DNA of 64,000 bases from positions 281,425,533 through 281,489,532 of the forward strand of contig CM042689.1 in NCBI GenBank assembly GCA_023614405.1, read 5' to 3'. Source of the stretch: Avena insularis. Its lineage: Eukaryota; Streptophyta; Magnoliopsida; Poales; Poaceae. Position numbers and translations under genes: made by a program. This document shows positions 47,352 through 57,922 of the stretch, piece after piece. The notes under the pieces are model-generated. The model did not search any database, was not told the DNA's origin, and was given only the letters and a program-made list of their open reading frames with translations. The stretch's first letter is position 1. Each line of letters starts with the position of its first letter.

Positions 47352-47841
47352 TGATGGGGATATGCCGAAGGGGGTATGCCCAGCAGGACGTTTCCTATTG
47401 GATCAAGCTCCTAGCGAGTGGGCCTGTAGGACGGTGACTGGATCATGATTCAAGAAGGGACCTGGCGACTGGAAGCTGGAGGCCTAGAAGCGTAACTATG
47501 CCCAGTCGGATTAGGTCAAGTCCTCCAAGACCCTAACTGACTTGGTTGTATACCTATAAACCCTAGCGAGGTACCCCTATATAAACCTCCATAGGGTACT
47601 CTCTGTACTCACATTCCATCATACACCTCGTCGACTAGCTGCCTAACCGCTGAGCTCGCCACCATTGTAACCACTGGATAATACAATCTAGCAGGAGTAG
47701 GTCTTTACCCTCCGGGGGTCGAACCTGGGTAAATCCTTGTGTCATCGCCCTCATCTCGCACCGCAGATGGCTGGCCGCCCTTGCCCTTCATCCTACTACT
47801 CGCTGTCCATCGTAGCATCTGTCGTGGCCATTCCCACGACA
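47352..47841 (+). repeat. Element B 3' LTR
   Basis: 490 bp, collinear with the 5' LTR. It is preceded by CTCGGGGACTAC, the purine-rich tract region, which is also found before the LTR of element C. The 25-codon frame at its end (from 47767) is also open. Confidence 0.93.
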
Positions 47842-47924
47842 CCACCTGGATCCCAAGGTTTATCGACTCGAGGTGTGGTTAGACATACCATCTTGAAGCA
47901 TCTTAGAGTATAGTTTGGTCGGAG

Positions 47925-48674
47925 TCATACCCGCTTATGGTGCATCGGTATCATGTAGATGAACAAGTTCTCGCTTTCAAGTGAGTGTTGATGCACCAAG
48001 CTTGGTGAAAATGCCTCTGTGTATAGCTGAAATGAGAGGATTGAAGATTCATCTATAATTCTTAAATCTTTACCTTGGTTACCTGTGTAGGGGAACACTT
48101 CATAGTACTCTTCTTTCATAGCAGGGAGTTTAGGACCCTGCATGTTAGTATAACATTGTTCTAGCTCTAGTTCATTATTATTAATGCTCTCCATATGAGT
48201 GTCTAGGCACAAGGCCTTCGCAGAACAATTATCAACAATTTTAGCATCATAAAAATCACTACTAGAGTGAGAGGCATCACAAACAAAAGTTTTAGTGTGA
48301 CTCTCTTTGTCAACCTCACCTTTTTGTTCCTCCTTTTCATCGACTAGTATTTTAATAGCAATTATAGAATCAAAAGTAGGAGTTGAAGGTGTGAACGGGT
48401 GATCAATCCGTTCTTCCTCCTCTTCCTTGTGCTCCTTTTCCTCTCCGCTCTTTAGTGAGTCTTGCAAAAGGTTATCTTTCTCCATGGCGGTTTTAGACCG
48501 CTTCAAATAATATGATACCAGTGCACTATTACTTAAATTATTTTCACAAAAGAGGAATATGAGGTATACTAAATTAAAAACTCCATCAAGTGCTTCACAT
48601 TCAACATCAATACTTCCTAGTCTAAATACTATTTCAGATGGACCTTTGAAAAGAACATATTTTAATACGTCCAA
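47925..48674 (-). CDS. Element A first ORF, 249 codons, function unknown
   Basis: A single intact frame starting about 410 bases after the primer site, in gag position, and ending 79 bases before element B. The protein is acidic, with a Glu/Lys-rich middle (EEKEHKEEEEERID) and no zinc knuckle, protease or RT motif. I do not recognise a domain. The open frame in an old element is unexpected, but 249 codons is not decisive. It could be the N-terminal part of a divergent gag. Confidence 0.5.
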   Translation of the reverse strand: MDVLKYVLFKGPSEIVFRLGSIDVECEALDGVFNLVYLIFLFCENNLSNSALVSYYLKRSKTAMEKDNLLQDSLKSGEEKEHKEEEEERIDHPFTPSTPTFDSIIAIKILVDEKEEQKGEVDKESHTKTFVCDASHSSSDFYDAKIVDNCSAKALCLDTHMESINNNELELEQCYTNMQGPKLPAMKEEYYEVFPYTGNQGKDLRIIDESSILSFQLYTEAFSPSLVHQHSLESENLFIYMIPMHHKRV

Positions 48675-49062
48675 ACTAGCATAGGATTTATCTCTATTAT
48701 AATTTGCTAGAGTAGGATTGTTGGAACATGTACATTAAAAATTAAGGTGGTCATCTATTATACAAATTGTGCAATAAGATCCATCATTAGCACAGAACCA
48801 TAATGAATGCTTTTTCAATTGGTCCAGCAATTTCTTTATTAGCTTATGTCTAGCAACCAGGCTTGGTAAACTTGAATCCTTTATCTCCTCCAATGCTTGT
48901 ATTATCTGTTGAATTTTTTTATCTCGGAAGACATGATTAGTAGCAATAGTTTTTATAATTTTTTGGTTTTGTATTTTTTATTGTTTCCAATATAAAAGAA
49001 AGTAGTAAGATAATAGCAACAAACGGTAATAAACTAGGTGTGAGTAGATAACCGAATGATTT

Positions 49063-49085
49063 ACTCGCCGGCAATGGCGTCAATT
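49063..49085 (-). other. Element A primer binding site
   Basis: On the minus strand, directly after the 5' LTR, the sequence is AATTGACGCCATTGCCGGCG. The usual gypsy site is TGGCGCCGTTGCCGGGGA, so it matches with a few G/A and C changes. Confidence 0.65.
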
Positions 49086-50886
49086 TGATGAATGGGTTCC
49101 TGTACCAATAACATGTTTATTGCAGTACTTATAGCAGCAAATATTTAAAGAGTTTGTCCTTATGGGAGCTCGACGAACATGACCCCGCAGCCACGTTGTC
49201 AATGCGGCCACGTTCGCACCCAAACCGTGGTTTGGAAATAGCCTATCTATAAGTTGCTAGGATACATGAATTTATGATAATTTGTAACAACTACTACTAG
49301 GACTAGAAGAAAACTAGAATAAAAGTAAAACTAGAAAGAGGTGAATGCAATGAGATGAAATATTAATGCTATGACTCCTTGAGTAATATTGTGTACACGG
49401 ATGTGCATGATAAGTGCTTATGGAATAGCTGTTAACTATAATTGTGGCGGTCCCTCATATACTGTTGTCTCCCATTGTTGGTAAGTGGCAACTAGACAAC
49501 TCAACTGTCCACACTCTCTTCGGACATGGGTCATCTCGCAAAAGAATAGTGTATTAAGGTAACAAGACCAATTAAGGTAACTAGAGCAAATGCATTAAGT
49601 TCTATGGAAAACCGTACTCCTAAGCAAGTGTGCTAGTCACAAGATATCCCATCTGTCACTTTGGGGTTAAGCAATTCACAACACTATACCTATATATATC
49701 ATGAGTGATCTTGGGGGAACTCTGGGTGGTGCATCCTAAGCTGCTATTGCTTCCGCAAATCACTTATAGCAAATAGCCTATTAGTTCTACCCATGGAAGA
49801 GCAGAGACTAATGATATGTTTTGTGACACACCATAAATCCCTAGTAAATTCCTCAACAATGGATTGGATGTCTCCAATCACTACAATAATATCCTGAATA
49901 GAACAATGTAAAGAGAAAGCACAAACATATTAATTAACAAGAACACACCACACTTCAATTACTCAATTAATCATAACATTAATAAAAGGGGGTGCAAGCC
50001 ATGTTACAACCCATCACGGAGACCATGATAGGGAAGGATGAAGGAGTAGCGGCGATGGAGATGGTGATGATGGCGCGGTGATGGTGGCGTCCTCCTTCTC
50101 CTCCTATTCTTGCTTGGATGGCTTGATGGTGTTGATGGAGATCTGGATCTTGGTGGAGCTGTAGAGGCTATGTTGGTGGCACGGCGGCAGGGAGCCGCCA
50201 TGGAGGCGGTAGATGGGATCTAGATCTTGTATATGGTGTATTGGTGGGTTCGTCCTCTCCGCCTTGACTCCTCCCAATTTATATAGGCCTTGGGGTGCCC
50301 TAGGGTTCCCCCAATACCGTATATGACTTAGGAGAGGTTCTGGAGCTTCCGGGGGGCAAAATCCCTTCGTTTGCAAACTTTTTACTAACTATATGGCCAA
50401 ACTATACAGCGGGGATTTTTTGCTCTGGTCGTATAGTTGGTCGTTGAACCTTCGGGTTTCGTAGTGTTTTGGCCGCCATTTCTTCATACGAACTCCGTTT
50501 TGAATGTTCTTGGGCTCGTTGGATTCGAATTGACGAGGGCTACAACCCCATGGTATTCGATCTTCATTTTGAGAAGTTGGAAAAAATCACCTTTTCCAAC
50601 ACCTGCAATGGCTAAGTCTGGTCCTGCAGCTCCTCCATACTATGCTCTCTTTGTTCATTTTGCCTTTGTTTTATCCATAATCATCATCAACACCTACACA
50701 CATGTCAAAGACAAGGAAGGGGGATAAAATTCTACCTAAACTACTAAATGTGCAAAGGTCATATTGATTTTAATGAAAATAAGTAATCATGCATATCAGG
50801 GATAGTAATAGTTAGATAGAGCATGATATGATAGGCAAATGACACAATTTATATAGCTAAAAAATGTTGTATTACCACAACCATCA
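49086..50886 (-). repeat. Element A, 5' LTR (right copy)
   Basis: On the + strand it runs TGATGAATGGG...CACAACCATCA, collinear with the left copy. It includes the TATA-like site and a hairpin pair at about 50387-50445 (CTAACTATATGG ... GTATAGTTGG). Confidence 0.9.
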
Positions 50887-50891
50887 CCGCT

Positions 50892-51019
50892 GTTGAGGTG
50901 TTCCTCCAGGGGAATGTCGGACGGGGGGTGAAGGACGAGGGGTTCGAGTGCAGGTGCGTGCTTGTTCTGTCTGCTACGGTGGCGGCATTGCTCGCATTCA
51001 CGCAGCAGAACGTGACAGG
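50892..51019 (+). pseudogene. TTC27: TTC27 homologue, copy 2: rest of exon 1 after the insertion
   Basis: Directly after the second CCGCT (50887-50891) the frame left at 27566 continues without a shift: VEVFLQGNVGRG, then CRCVLVLSATVAALLAFTQQ and NVTG, which matches the exon-1 end of plant TTC27 proteins (block ending F-T-Q-x-N-V-T-G). The exon closes at a strong donor, ACAGG|GTGAGTTGG (GT at 51020). No further exon of this copy was found before the window ends; they may lie beyond elements C and D. Confidence 0.78.
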
Positions 51020-52450
51020 GTGAGTTGGTATCGCTCAACTATTTTCTACACCATTTATGCGATAACCTGTCCAACATATGGTTGCGTGGCTTGTAATATT
51101 TTGAATTGATAATTCAATTACTTGCATCTTTACTTCCGTGTAAAAACTTCCATTTTGTGTATTCGTGAAGCCTCTAGACATTTGGAATTTATTTGAGTTT
51201 GTATAAAAAATTTACTATCTTCCATATCATCTAGTTTGTATTACTTTACTTTATTTATTTTAGTTTATTGTATTTTATTTCACATTACTAATACAAAACC
51301 TTGTGCTTGACAACCACTTGGTGGAGTTAGGGACACAAGATAAATTATCTTGCTTTATAGGTTGCTTGACAAGGAGAAAATAAATAACTTCTAAACCAGT
51401 TTCCCAAAAGTTCGATTTAAAATTTTAAACCCTCGAATCACCCTTATGTAAAAAAAAGCTTACTATAATATTCTGCACTTAGATTTCCAACGAAAAATGG
51501 CCATGATTGTTGCCATAAAGAGTTAGGGCGGCGGCCGGCGTTGGGCTAGCCCGGTGATGACAGTTGGCGCTGGGATAGGGAGGTGGTGGCATGCATGGAT
51601 TCTACGATGGCGGTGTTCTCCTGGAGCGAGTAAGAGGATTATATGTGATTTTTACTAAGCTATGTGGTTGTCTTTGGGCCCACTCCTACCGGAAAAAGTG
51701 CATCACGAGGAGGAGCCGGGGAGCTAGGATGCGAGCGACGCGATCCCTTGGGAGCAGTGTATCCTTTTCCAATTGATAAGTACATACATAAGTTCCAGTG
51801 TTAGAGCATCTCTAGCAGATATTGTATCCGGCTATACCGAAGAATGCGTTTGCTATGAACTGCATCTTGCATTTGTGGTACAAAAAATTCCAGGGTCGAG
51901 TAGATGTCGCATAGTGTACCGTAAAACAGAATATTCATTTTTACGGGTCAGGTATGCCATAGCTATTCCGCCCCATCGCGTGTACCGAAAAACACATTTC
52001 ACCTCAAATCACACAAATTTCACCTCGAAGCACATATTACATGAGAACAGAAATTCGACATAGATATCACACAGCTCAATGATGAAATGTTCAATCGTAG
52101 TAATAACAAACGACTAATATGAAAACCTAATCAAAGATGTCGCTTTCGCTGTCTGCCTCCGCGCCACCATACCCCGCCTCCTCCGTGTCGCTTCCGCTGT
52201 CATGAATCTCGACGATTCTGGCGAGGTTCGCGTGTCTCCGGAACTCTTTTCTTGGCATGCCTCGGCAATGAAGGAGTCGATTGTGCGGCCACTAACTGCC
52301 CAGAAGCGTGCCCTCCCTTTGGCGTTGTGGAGATCAGGGTGGACCTGCCACCCGTGAACGATGTAGAGGCTGAGCTCCGCCCTGCGCTCCTTCTCGAAAC
52401 GCTTGCGCCAATAGGAGCTCGCCGGCGTGTATCGGGGCATTGCCCTCTTC
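51020..52450. other. Presumed intron 1 of TTC27 copy 2, with a transposon-like block
   Basis: After the donor at 51020 there is AT-rich intron-like DNA to about 51790. Then GTTAGAGCATCTCTAGCAG begins a block that resembles the ends of common grass DNA transposons (GAGCATCTCCAGC). It includes a minus-strand open frame (52440-52114, 108 codons, SYWRKRFEKERRAELSLYIV) that I cannot name. Element C interrupts it at 52451. Confidence 0.35.
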
Positions 52451-52939
52451 TGTCATGGGAATGGCCACGGTAGACGCTGTAATCGGCAGCGAGTAGTAGA
52501 ACGAGGGGCAAGGGCGGCTAGCCATCTGCGGTGTGAGATGAGGGCGGAGACTCAGGGTTTACCCAGTTTCGCCCCCCGGAGGGTAAAGACCTACTCCTAC
52601 TAGATTGTATTGATGAGAGAGTACAATGGCGAGCTCGGCGGCTAGGCGGCGAGTCGCAGGGGGTGGATGATGGAACGTAAGTCCTATGTGTGCCCTAGGA
52701 AGGTTTATATAGAGTCACCTCGCTAGGGTTTACATATCTACAACCGAGTTGGATAAGGACTCGGAGGATGCTTGACCTAATCCGACTGGGCCTAGCTACG
52801 CTTCTGAGCCTTCAGCTTTCAGTCGCTTGGCTCCTTGTTGGGTTGTGATCCAGTCGCTGTCCTGCAGGCCCACTCGCTGGCATTATGGGCAAGTAGGAAA
52901 CGTCCTGCCGGGCATACCCTACTCGGCATATCCCCATCA
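52451..52939 (-). repeat. Element C 3' LTR
   Basis: On + it runs TGTCATGGGAATGG...TATCCCCATCA, the inverse of the element B LTR. It is followed by GTAGTCCCCGAGGCC, the inverse of the tract that precedes the 3' LTR in B. The 25-codon frame at the LTR end (52525-52451) is open here too. Confidence 0.92.
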
Positions 52940-53432
52940 GTAGTCCCCGAGGCCATCGTTGATTCGTCGCAGGTGTTCTTTGGCAGTCAGAGTATTCGGG
53001 TCCAATCTGGACGTCCAGTCGAATCTGCGATGGACTCCTTCAACAAAAGATAGGTCCTTTAACGTATTTCCTCAGCCACAGCAATGGCGACCGGTCGAAT
53101 CGCCAATATTGGCGAGGAGTCGAATCGCAGCTATGGCGAATGGGTCGGTGAGAAGTCGAATCGCTGCAGCTGGCGAGTCGAGTAGATGAAGTTGGACTGT
53201 CAATCTTGGTGAAACTAGCCGTTGGGTAATCCAACGGTAATATCGGCGTAATCATCACGCGGTAATGGATCCCCAAAAATGGCGGGTAGCAACCGCTATA
53301 TAAGGAGAGTGATGGGCGAAGGATGATCATTCCCCTCATTTCTTCAGATCTCGCACGTCTCCCAATCTCCCGTTCCTCCGTAGCGACCCAGAGCGATCTA
53401 GAGCGACCCCGTGAGCCCAGATCCGCCGATCG

Positions 53433-56400
53433 ATGGCGCCTTCGACAGATTCGTGGGGAAGATCCAAATGCACCAAGACGCTGTTGAAATCCTTCGAGGA
53501 TGCGGGAATCCTCCATGCCGGGAGATGGCGAATCCCCATGGCCGGAGAGGTGGTACCGGATCTGCTTCACCAGCCACCTGGAGAGGGGACTCGGCTTCCC
53601 CACCTCCATCTTCTTCCGTCGCTTCTGTGCATACTACGACATCCAGCCGTCAGATCTAGGGCCACATAGCATCGAGCAACTCGCCATTTTTGTGGCATTT
53701 TGCGAGTGCTATCTGGGCTCCCGCCCGTACTTCCCCAGATGGCAGGAGCTGTTCCACAAGCGGGTTGGACACGAAGGGGCAGGCGGCCCGATGCTGGCTG
53801 CAGGCGGCCTCACCTTCCAGCTGAAGTCCAAGGCCTCGTTCCTCGACCTCATGCTGCCGAAGAAGGCGGCAAACGAATGGAAGAAACATTGGTTTTACAT
53901 GAGCGAGTCGACACCGGACGGCGAGGTGGCGCTTCTGATGTACTCCCCCGACCAGCCCGAGCCATGTCCGCTTCAAGTCGTGAAGATCCCACTCGACCAG
54001 CGGATGGTGTTCGACGAAATGTTGACGATGATCCGTCAACTGAAGAAGAAGGGCCTTCAAACCATCAACTTGTACAACTGCTGGCTCGGGCGGCGGCTAG
54101 TGCCTCTGGCCAGCCGCGCCCATTGGATGTACGAGTATGCGGGCAAGGACGACACGACCGAGTCCTGCACCGTCGAGTCGAGCGCCGGCGACTATGCCCT
54201 CGCACTAAAGAAGATCACCGACGCGGAATATCTCGACCCAAGGGCCAGGATTCCCCCGTATACCATGAAGCGCAAGGCACCACCAGTGAGTCTACTTTTC
54301 CTTGTTCATTTTGCAGTCGCAGAATTTCAGTCGCGGCTTTTACCGGTCATGTTTCATTTGTGTAGCTTTTCCAAGTGGTGGAAGGTTGGCTTCCACCCAC
54401 CGATGAGGAAAACTCGAGCGAGTCCGTTGAGGACAAGAGCGAGTCCTCCTCCGACAGGGGCAATGTCGGAGGTGACAACAATGATGATGACGACGAAGGT
54501 TATGACGAGGCCGTGGAGGTTGCCACACCCGCGGTTCGGAAGACCCGCGGGCAACAGCAGCACGAGCTTGAGGGGCGAAGGAGAGGCCCTCAAACACACT
54601 TCTTGGCGCACGGCCACTCCGTCGAAGAAGAAGTCGCCGCAGAAGAAGAAGGGGCCGGCCAAAGCGGTGTCGTCGCCTCGGTCTACGAGTAGCTCCGAAG
54701 CGACCAGCGCAACCGACAAGACCGGGGCCAGCTGATGTAGCCGTGGTAGAAGATGAAGTGCCGTTGGCGTTGCTGCCAATACCTTTCCCCGTAGTCACTG
54801 GGCTCGGGGCTTCTCCACCCGCGGGGGCATCGCCACCACGGGAGGCACCTGCGTCGACCGCCGGGGAGCTTCCTGCCGTGTCTTCATCCTCAAAGAAGGT
54901 GTCCGTGTCGTGGGCTCCGAGCTTGTTTGAGACGGGCCTCAGCCGAAAGCTGGGGCCAGAGTTGGAGAAGCCGACGCATATTCGCACCGGCCTACGTTTC
55001 ATCCCAGTCACTAAGTAAGTATTTTTGGTGTACTCCTTTGAGTGACTGGCTTGTACTTGTCTTGTGAGCTTTCTGATAATGTCGTTTTGCAGGACTGGCG
55101 TAAACAAAATCGGCCACCCCTCAGTGGCTAAGGTTCCAGTAGTCACCGCGGGGGAAGAGGACGATTCCTCGAAGAAGAGGAAGGGTGACGAGGTCAAGGC
55201 GCCTGCTGAAGGTGCGAAGAGAGCGAAGGGCGACGAGGTCGTCACGATCTCGAACGAGCTAGTCGACGCCCCTAGTAAGGCTCCGACTGGAGTGGGTGCT
55301 GCCGTGAAGGCTGTACCGGACGTAGGGTCGCAGCAAGTGGAAGCCGTGGCGTTGGTTGGGGTGACGGCCCCATTGACGAGTGCTACGGGAGCGGTAGTGG
55401 CGACCTTCCCTCGCTTTGTAGCGAGGGCCTCCACCTCTGGCGTGTGCCGTCGGCCCAGTGCCAAGTTTTGGGCTCGAGGTCGAGCAGATCGCTGGGCGAC
55501 ACCTCTCGTGCTCCCGCTGCTGGACGCGTCGAGCTGCATAAAGATGCTGGTGCGGCTATCTGTATGTCCGATCCACGAGGATCTGGTCGCTGAATTTCAG
55601 CGGGTAGATTCTTACTATTCTTTCAATATCCAGTCCCCGAGCGGCTAGTCGCTGAATTTCAGCGACTAGGTGCTTAGGAACTTCTTTGTTGTCCATCCCC
55701 CGAGTGGCCAGTCGCTGAATTTCAGCGGCTAGGCACTTAGGAAATTTTGTAATTTTTGGCTAATGTTTGCCATGTCTGTGCAAGGCCTCCAACGCGAGTC
55801 GGCGGAGCGATTGGCCGCCAAGGATCGTCTGGAGAAGGAATTCCGCTCCGTGCGGGAGGTGAACGAACAACTTCAAGCGGCTGCTGGTAAGAACTTGAGA
55901 TGCCCTTCTCCATGGATGTCTTTTCTGATTTCATACTCATGCTCGTGTTGGTATAGAGGGTCATGTAGCCACGTTTGACAAGGCTTGCAAGGGTTTTGTC
56001 CCCGCAAGTGAATTGACGACTGCCCAGTCGTCATTGACCGCCACGGAAAAGCGAGTGGCCGAGCTCGAGCGGGAGCTCAAAGCGGCCAAGGCAGAAGCGA
56101 CCTCAGCTGACGAGAGGGCTAAGGCGGCTGTCGCTGCCGCTGCCGAAGAGCGGAAGGTGTCGGATGCTCTCGTCGCGGGGCTACAGACGGACTTGTCTGG
56201 TCTTTAGGATTTCATTACAGGGTTCTATCGTCCTTTGATTGGTGAGTTCCTTTTTCTTGCATGTAGTTGGCTTGGCTAGTCCCCGAACGTGCGGGTTGCC
56301 TTTGTGCTTTTACACCCTTCTGATTGTGAACTTCTTGTGCTTCGCCAAGAAGATTCTTGATGACGAGGCCGAGGCAGAGTCGTACAATGCACGGAAGTGT

Positions 56401-56926
56401 CACCATGCTAGTGGACTCTTCCGCTCTCTCGGCGACTTGCATTCATGCGTATCTTTAGGAGATCTCGCCGACAGAGGTGATCCCCAGCGAGCTCACTGAA
56501 GTATGGCGCTATCTGGAGAAGGATTCAGCGGTTGTGGAGTTCATGTCGTGGTCATCTTTCCATTGTGGAGCTGCGAATGCGCTGAGCCTTGGGCTCGCGC
56601 ACTTCCCCGACGACTTCGACCTCGACGGCGTCACCAGCGGGTACCCTTCAGCGACAGGCGCAGTCGAAATCTCTGATGTGCTGAAGCTGACCGACCGGTC
56701 TGCGATCTATTCTGACTGGGTGTTGGCGATGGGCGACCTCCTGCCGTAGTAGGAGACGATCGTCGCCCCGACTGACACGGAGCCGGCGAACCACGACTTC
56801 AAGGTGGAGCAGCCATTCCGAGCAGCGATGGCGGGCACCTTGAAGACGTATACGTCAAACCCGTGGTTTCCCTTCATCCATGTCCATGGAGATGGTGGCA
56901 TGTCATCATCGAAGCCTGCGGAGTAG
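53433..56926 (+). pseudogene. Element C antisense gene (Transposase_28/gypsy-type domain), nearly continuous
   Basis: From the ATG at 53433 it reads MAPSTDSWGRSKCTKTLLKS, with a frame change near 53545. Then it reads HLERGLGFPTSIFFRRFCAY, PSDLGPHSIEQLAIFVAFCE and NEWKKHWFYMSESTPDGEV, a PF04195-type domain. Likely introns begin at CCACCA|GTGAGT (54288), CTAA|GTAAGT (55015) and GCTG|GTAAGA (55887), with acceptors at 54365, 55092 and 55958. Later blocks are AERLAAKDRLEKEFRSVREV (coiled-coil-like), AELERELKAAKAEATSADER, and FDLDGVTSGYPSATGAVEIS. A TAG at 56747 lies where CAG is expected, and the frame continues to a TAG at 56924. It is uninterrupted by insertions, so it shows the layout that is broken in element B. 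Confidence 0.78.
55570..55745. repeat. 60-bp-type minisatellite in element C
   Basis: Three units with CTGAATTTCAGCG and CCCCGAG(C/T)GGC(T/C)AGTCG, the inverse counterpart of 44531-44765 in element B. Same position, just before a coiled-coil exon of the antisense gene. Confidence 0.75.
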
Positions 56927-57764
56927 AACAATTTGCCGATTGTCATTAGTTGTAAAGTAAAGTATGCCTGCCCTTGTAAGCGAACAAATTTTGCTGCTGG
57001 AAGGAATGCATGAGTGCTTTTGTCAGTTTTGTTTTGACTGTTATTTATTTGGTTGTGTGAGTCCCCAAGCGCGTCTGCCCTTTGTGGGGTTTACCTAGTT
57101 TATTTGTGTGTATGCTTGTTGTTATTTAGTTAGTTTAGGTCGACTCGCCGTGGCTTGAAAAGCCAGTCACATGGCGATCCAAAGGGATGCTCTATACTTA
57201 GCCGTTTTCTCGGACGCGAACGGGGTTGGTTGGACGAGTCCTTGAGCATGGTACTTAGCCTTTCTAGTTGCGTGCCCAAGGTAGGTGAGGACGAAGCGCG
57301 TTGTACTTGGCGCGTCACTCCACCTGACTCGGAGAATCAGTTGCGTGGAAAGTCCAGGACGCGCTCTCATACTTGGTGTTTTCCGTAGCCGCGTGGGTTT
57401 GGACTGACGTCAGTCCCCGAGCGTGGTACTTGACCGTTTGATTCGCTGCGCCAAGGATGTGGAGGACTGGGTCGCTATGAGAAGCGAGTGCGGTTGTCTT
57501 GGCCCGGCGGGCCAGTCGAGCGAGGCGACTCTGATGGGGCTCCGGGTTGGCGTTTTCATGGATGACACAAGGCCCGAAATTTATCGGTGCCCTCGTATCG
57601 CACTACTTAGCCGTGCTGGTCGCGAACCAAGGGTTGACTTCCGTGGTTAGTGTGACGCTGTTTTTACGAGTGCGAGTGGCACAAGATATGGAGAGTGGAC
57701 ACAATTTGTGCGAGTTGATCTTCTTTATTTCATAGCGGGGGGAGTACATGTTGGAGTTCTAGGT

Positions 57765-57922
57765 GTAGAACTTCCTTAGGAGGTTTACATTCCATGGCCG
57801 CTTGACGTCGAGCTGCCTGTCGCCTCAAACATCGATGAGATAGTAGGCGTCATTGCCCAGGACTCGCCCTATGGCGAATGGTCCCTCCCACGAGGGAGAG
57901 AGCTTGTGCATGCCTTTTGTGG
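57765..57922 (-). pseudogene. Element C, last codons of pol
   Basis: On the minus strand it reads KGMHKLSPSWEGPFAIGRVL, then GNDAYYLIDV and RPWNVNLLRKF, equal to the C-terminus of element B pol. It is cut at its upstream side by element D after TGTGG. Confidence 0.85.

Larger units (their letters stand above)
32035..47841 (+). mobile_element. Element B: Ty3/gypsy (Tat-type) retrotransposon nested in element A
   Basis: LTRs of 490 bp (32035-32524 and 47352-47841, TGATGGGG...ACGACA), with 5-bp duplication CCACC at 32030-34 and 47842-46. Gag and pol lie on the + strand in gypsy order (protease, RT, RNase H, plant-type second RNase H, integrase). From 38918 to 47351 the element carries tandem repeats and a large antisense gene, itself hit by two solo LTRs. 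Over about 160 aligned LTR bases I count about 15 differences. Element C at 52451-57922 belongs to the same family. Confidence 0.92.
27567..50886 (-). mobile_element. Element A: large non-autonomous LTR retrotransposon in TTC27 exon 1
   Basis: Two direct LTRs (27567-29341 and 49086-50886) bound the element, with a perfect 5-bp duplication CCGCT on both sides. The primer site and a TATA box (CCTATATAAA on the minus strand, near 28745 and 50282) place transcription on the minus strand, so the right LTR is the 5' one. Apart from nested element B the interior is about 3.9 kb. It has one gag-position ORF without known domains and no protease, RT or integrase, so it depends on a partner (LARD-like). 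In the first roughly 205 aligned bases I count about 19 LTR differences, so the insertion is old. Confidence 0.9.
52451..57922 (-). mobile_element. Element C: gypsy element of the same family as B, truncated
   Basis: Read on the minus strand it has the end of pol, a region of tandem repeats, the large gene in the opposite direction (so on +), then the 3' LTR. That is the same architecture as the right half of element B. Its 5' part is missing because element D starts at 57923. The LTR is about 490 bp and clearly related to that of B, but more than a few bases apart. The target duplication cannot be checked because the other end is outside the window. Confidence 0.88.

Noticed and set aside
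27567..50886. Element A first considered as a segmental duplication of 1.8 kb at 27.6 and 49.1 kb
   Set aside because: TG/CA ends, primer site, TATA box position and the CCGCT target duplication show that the two copies are LTRs of one element.
54340..55539. 399-codon minus-strand open frame
   Set aside because: Shadow of the + strand antisense gene of element C; it runs across its likely introns and shows low-complexity Ser/Thr/Arg composition only.
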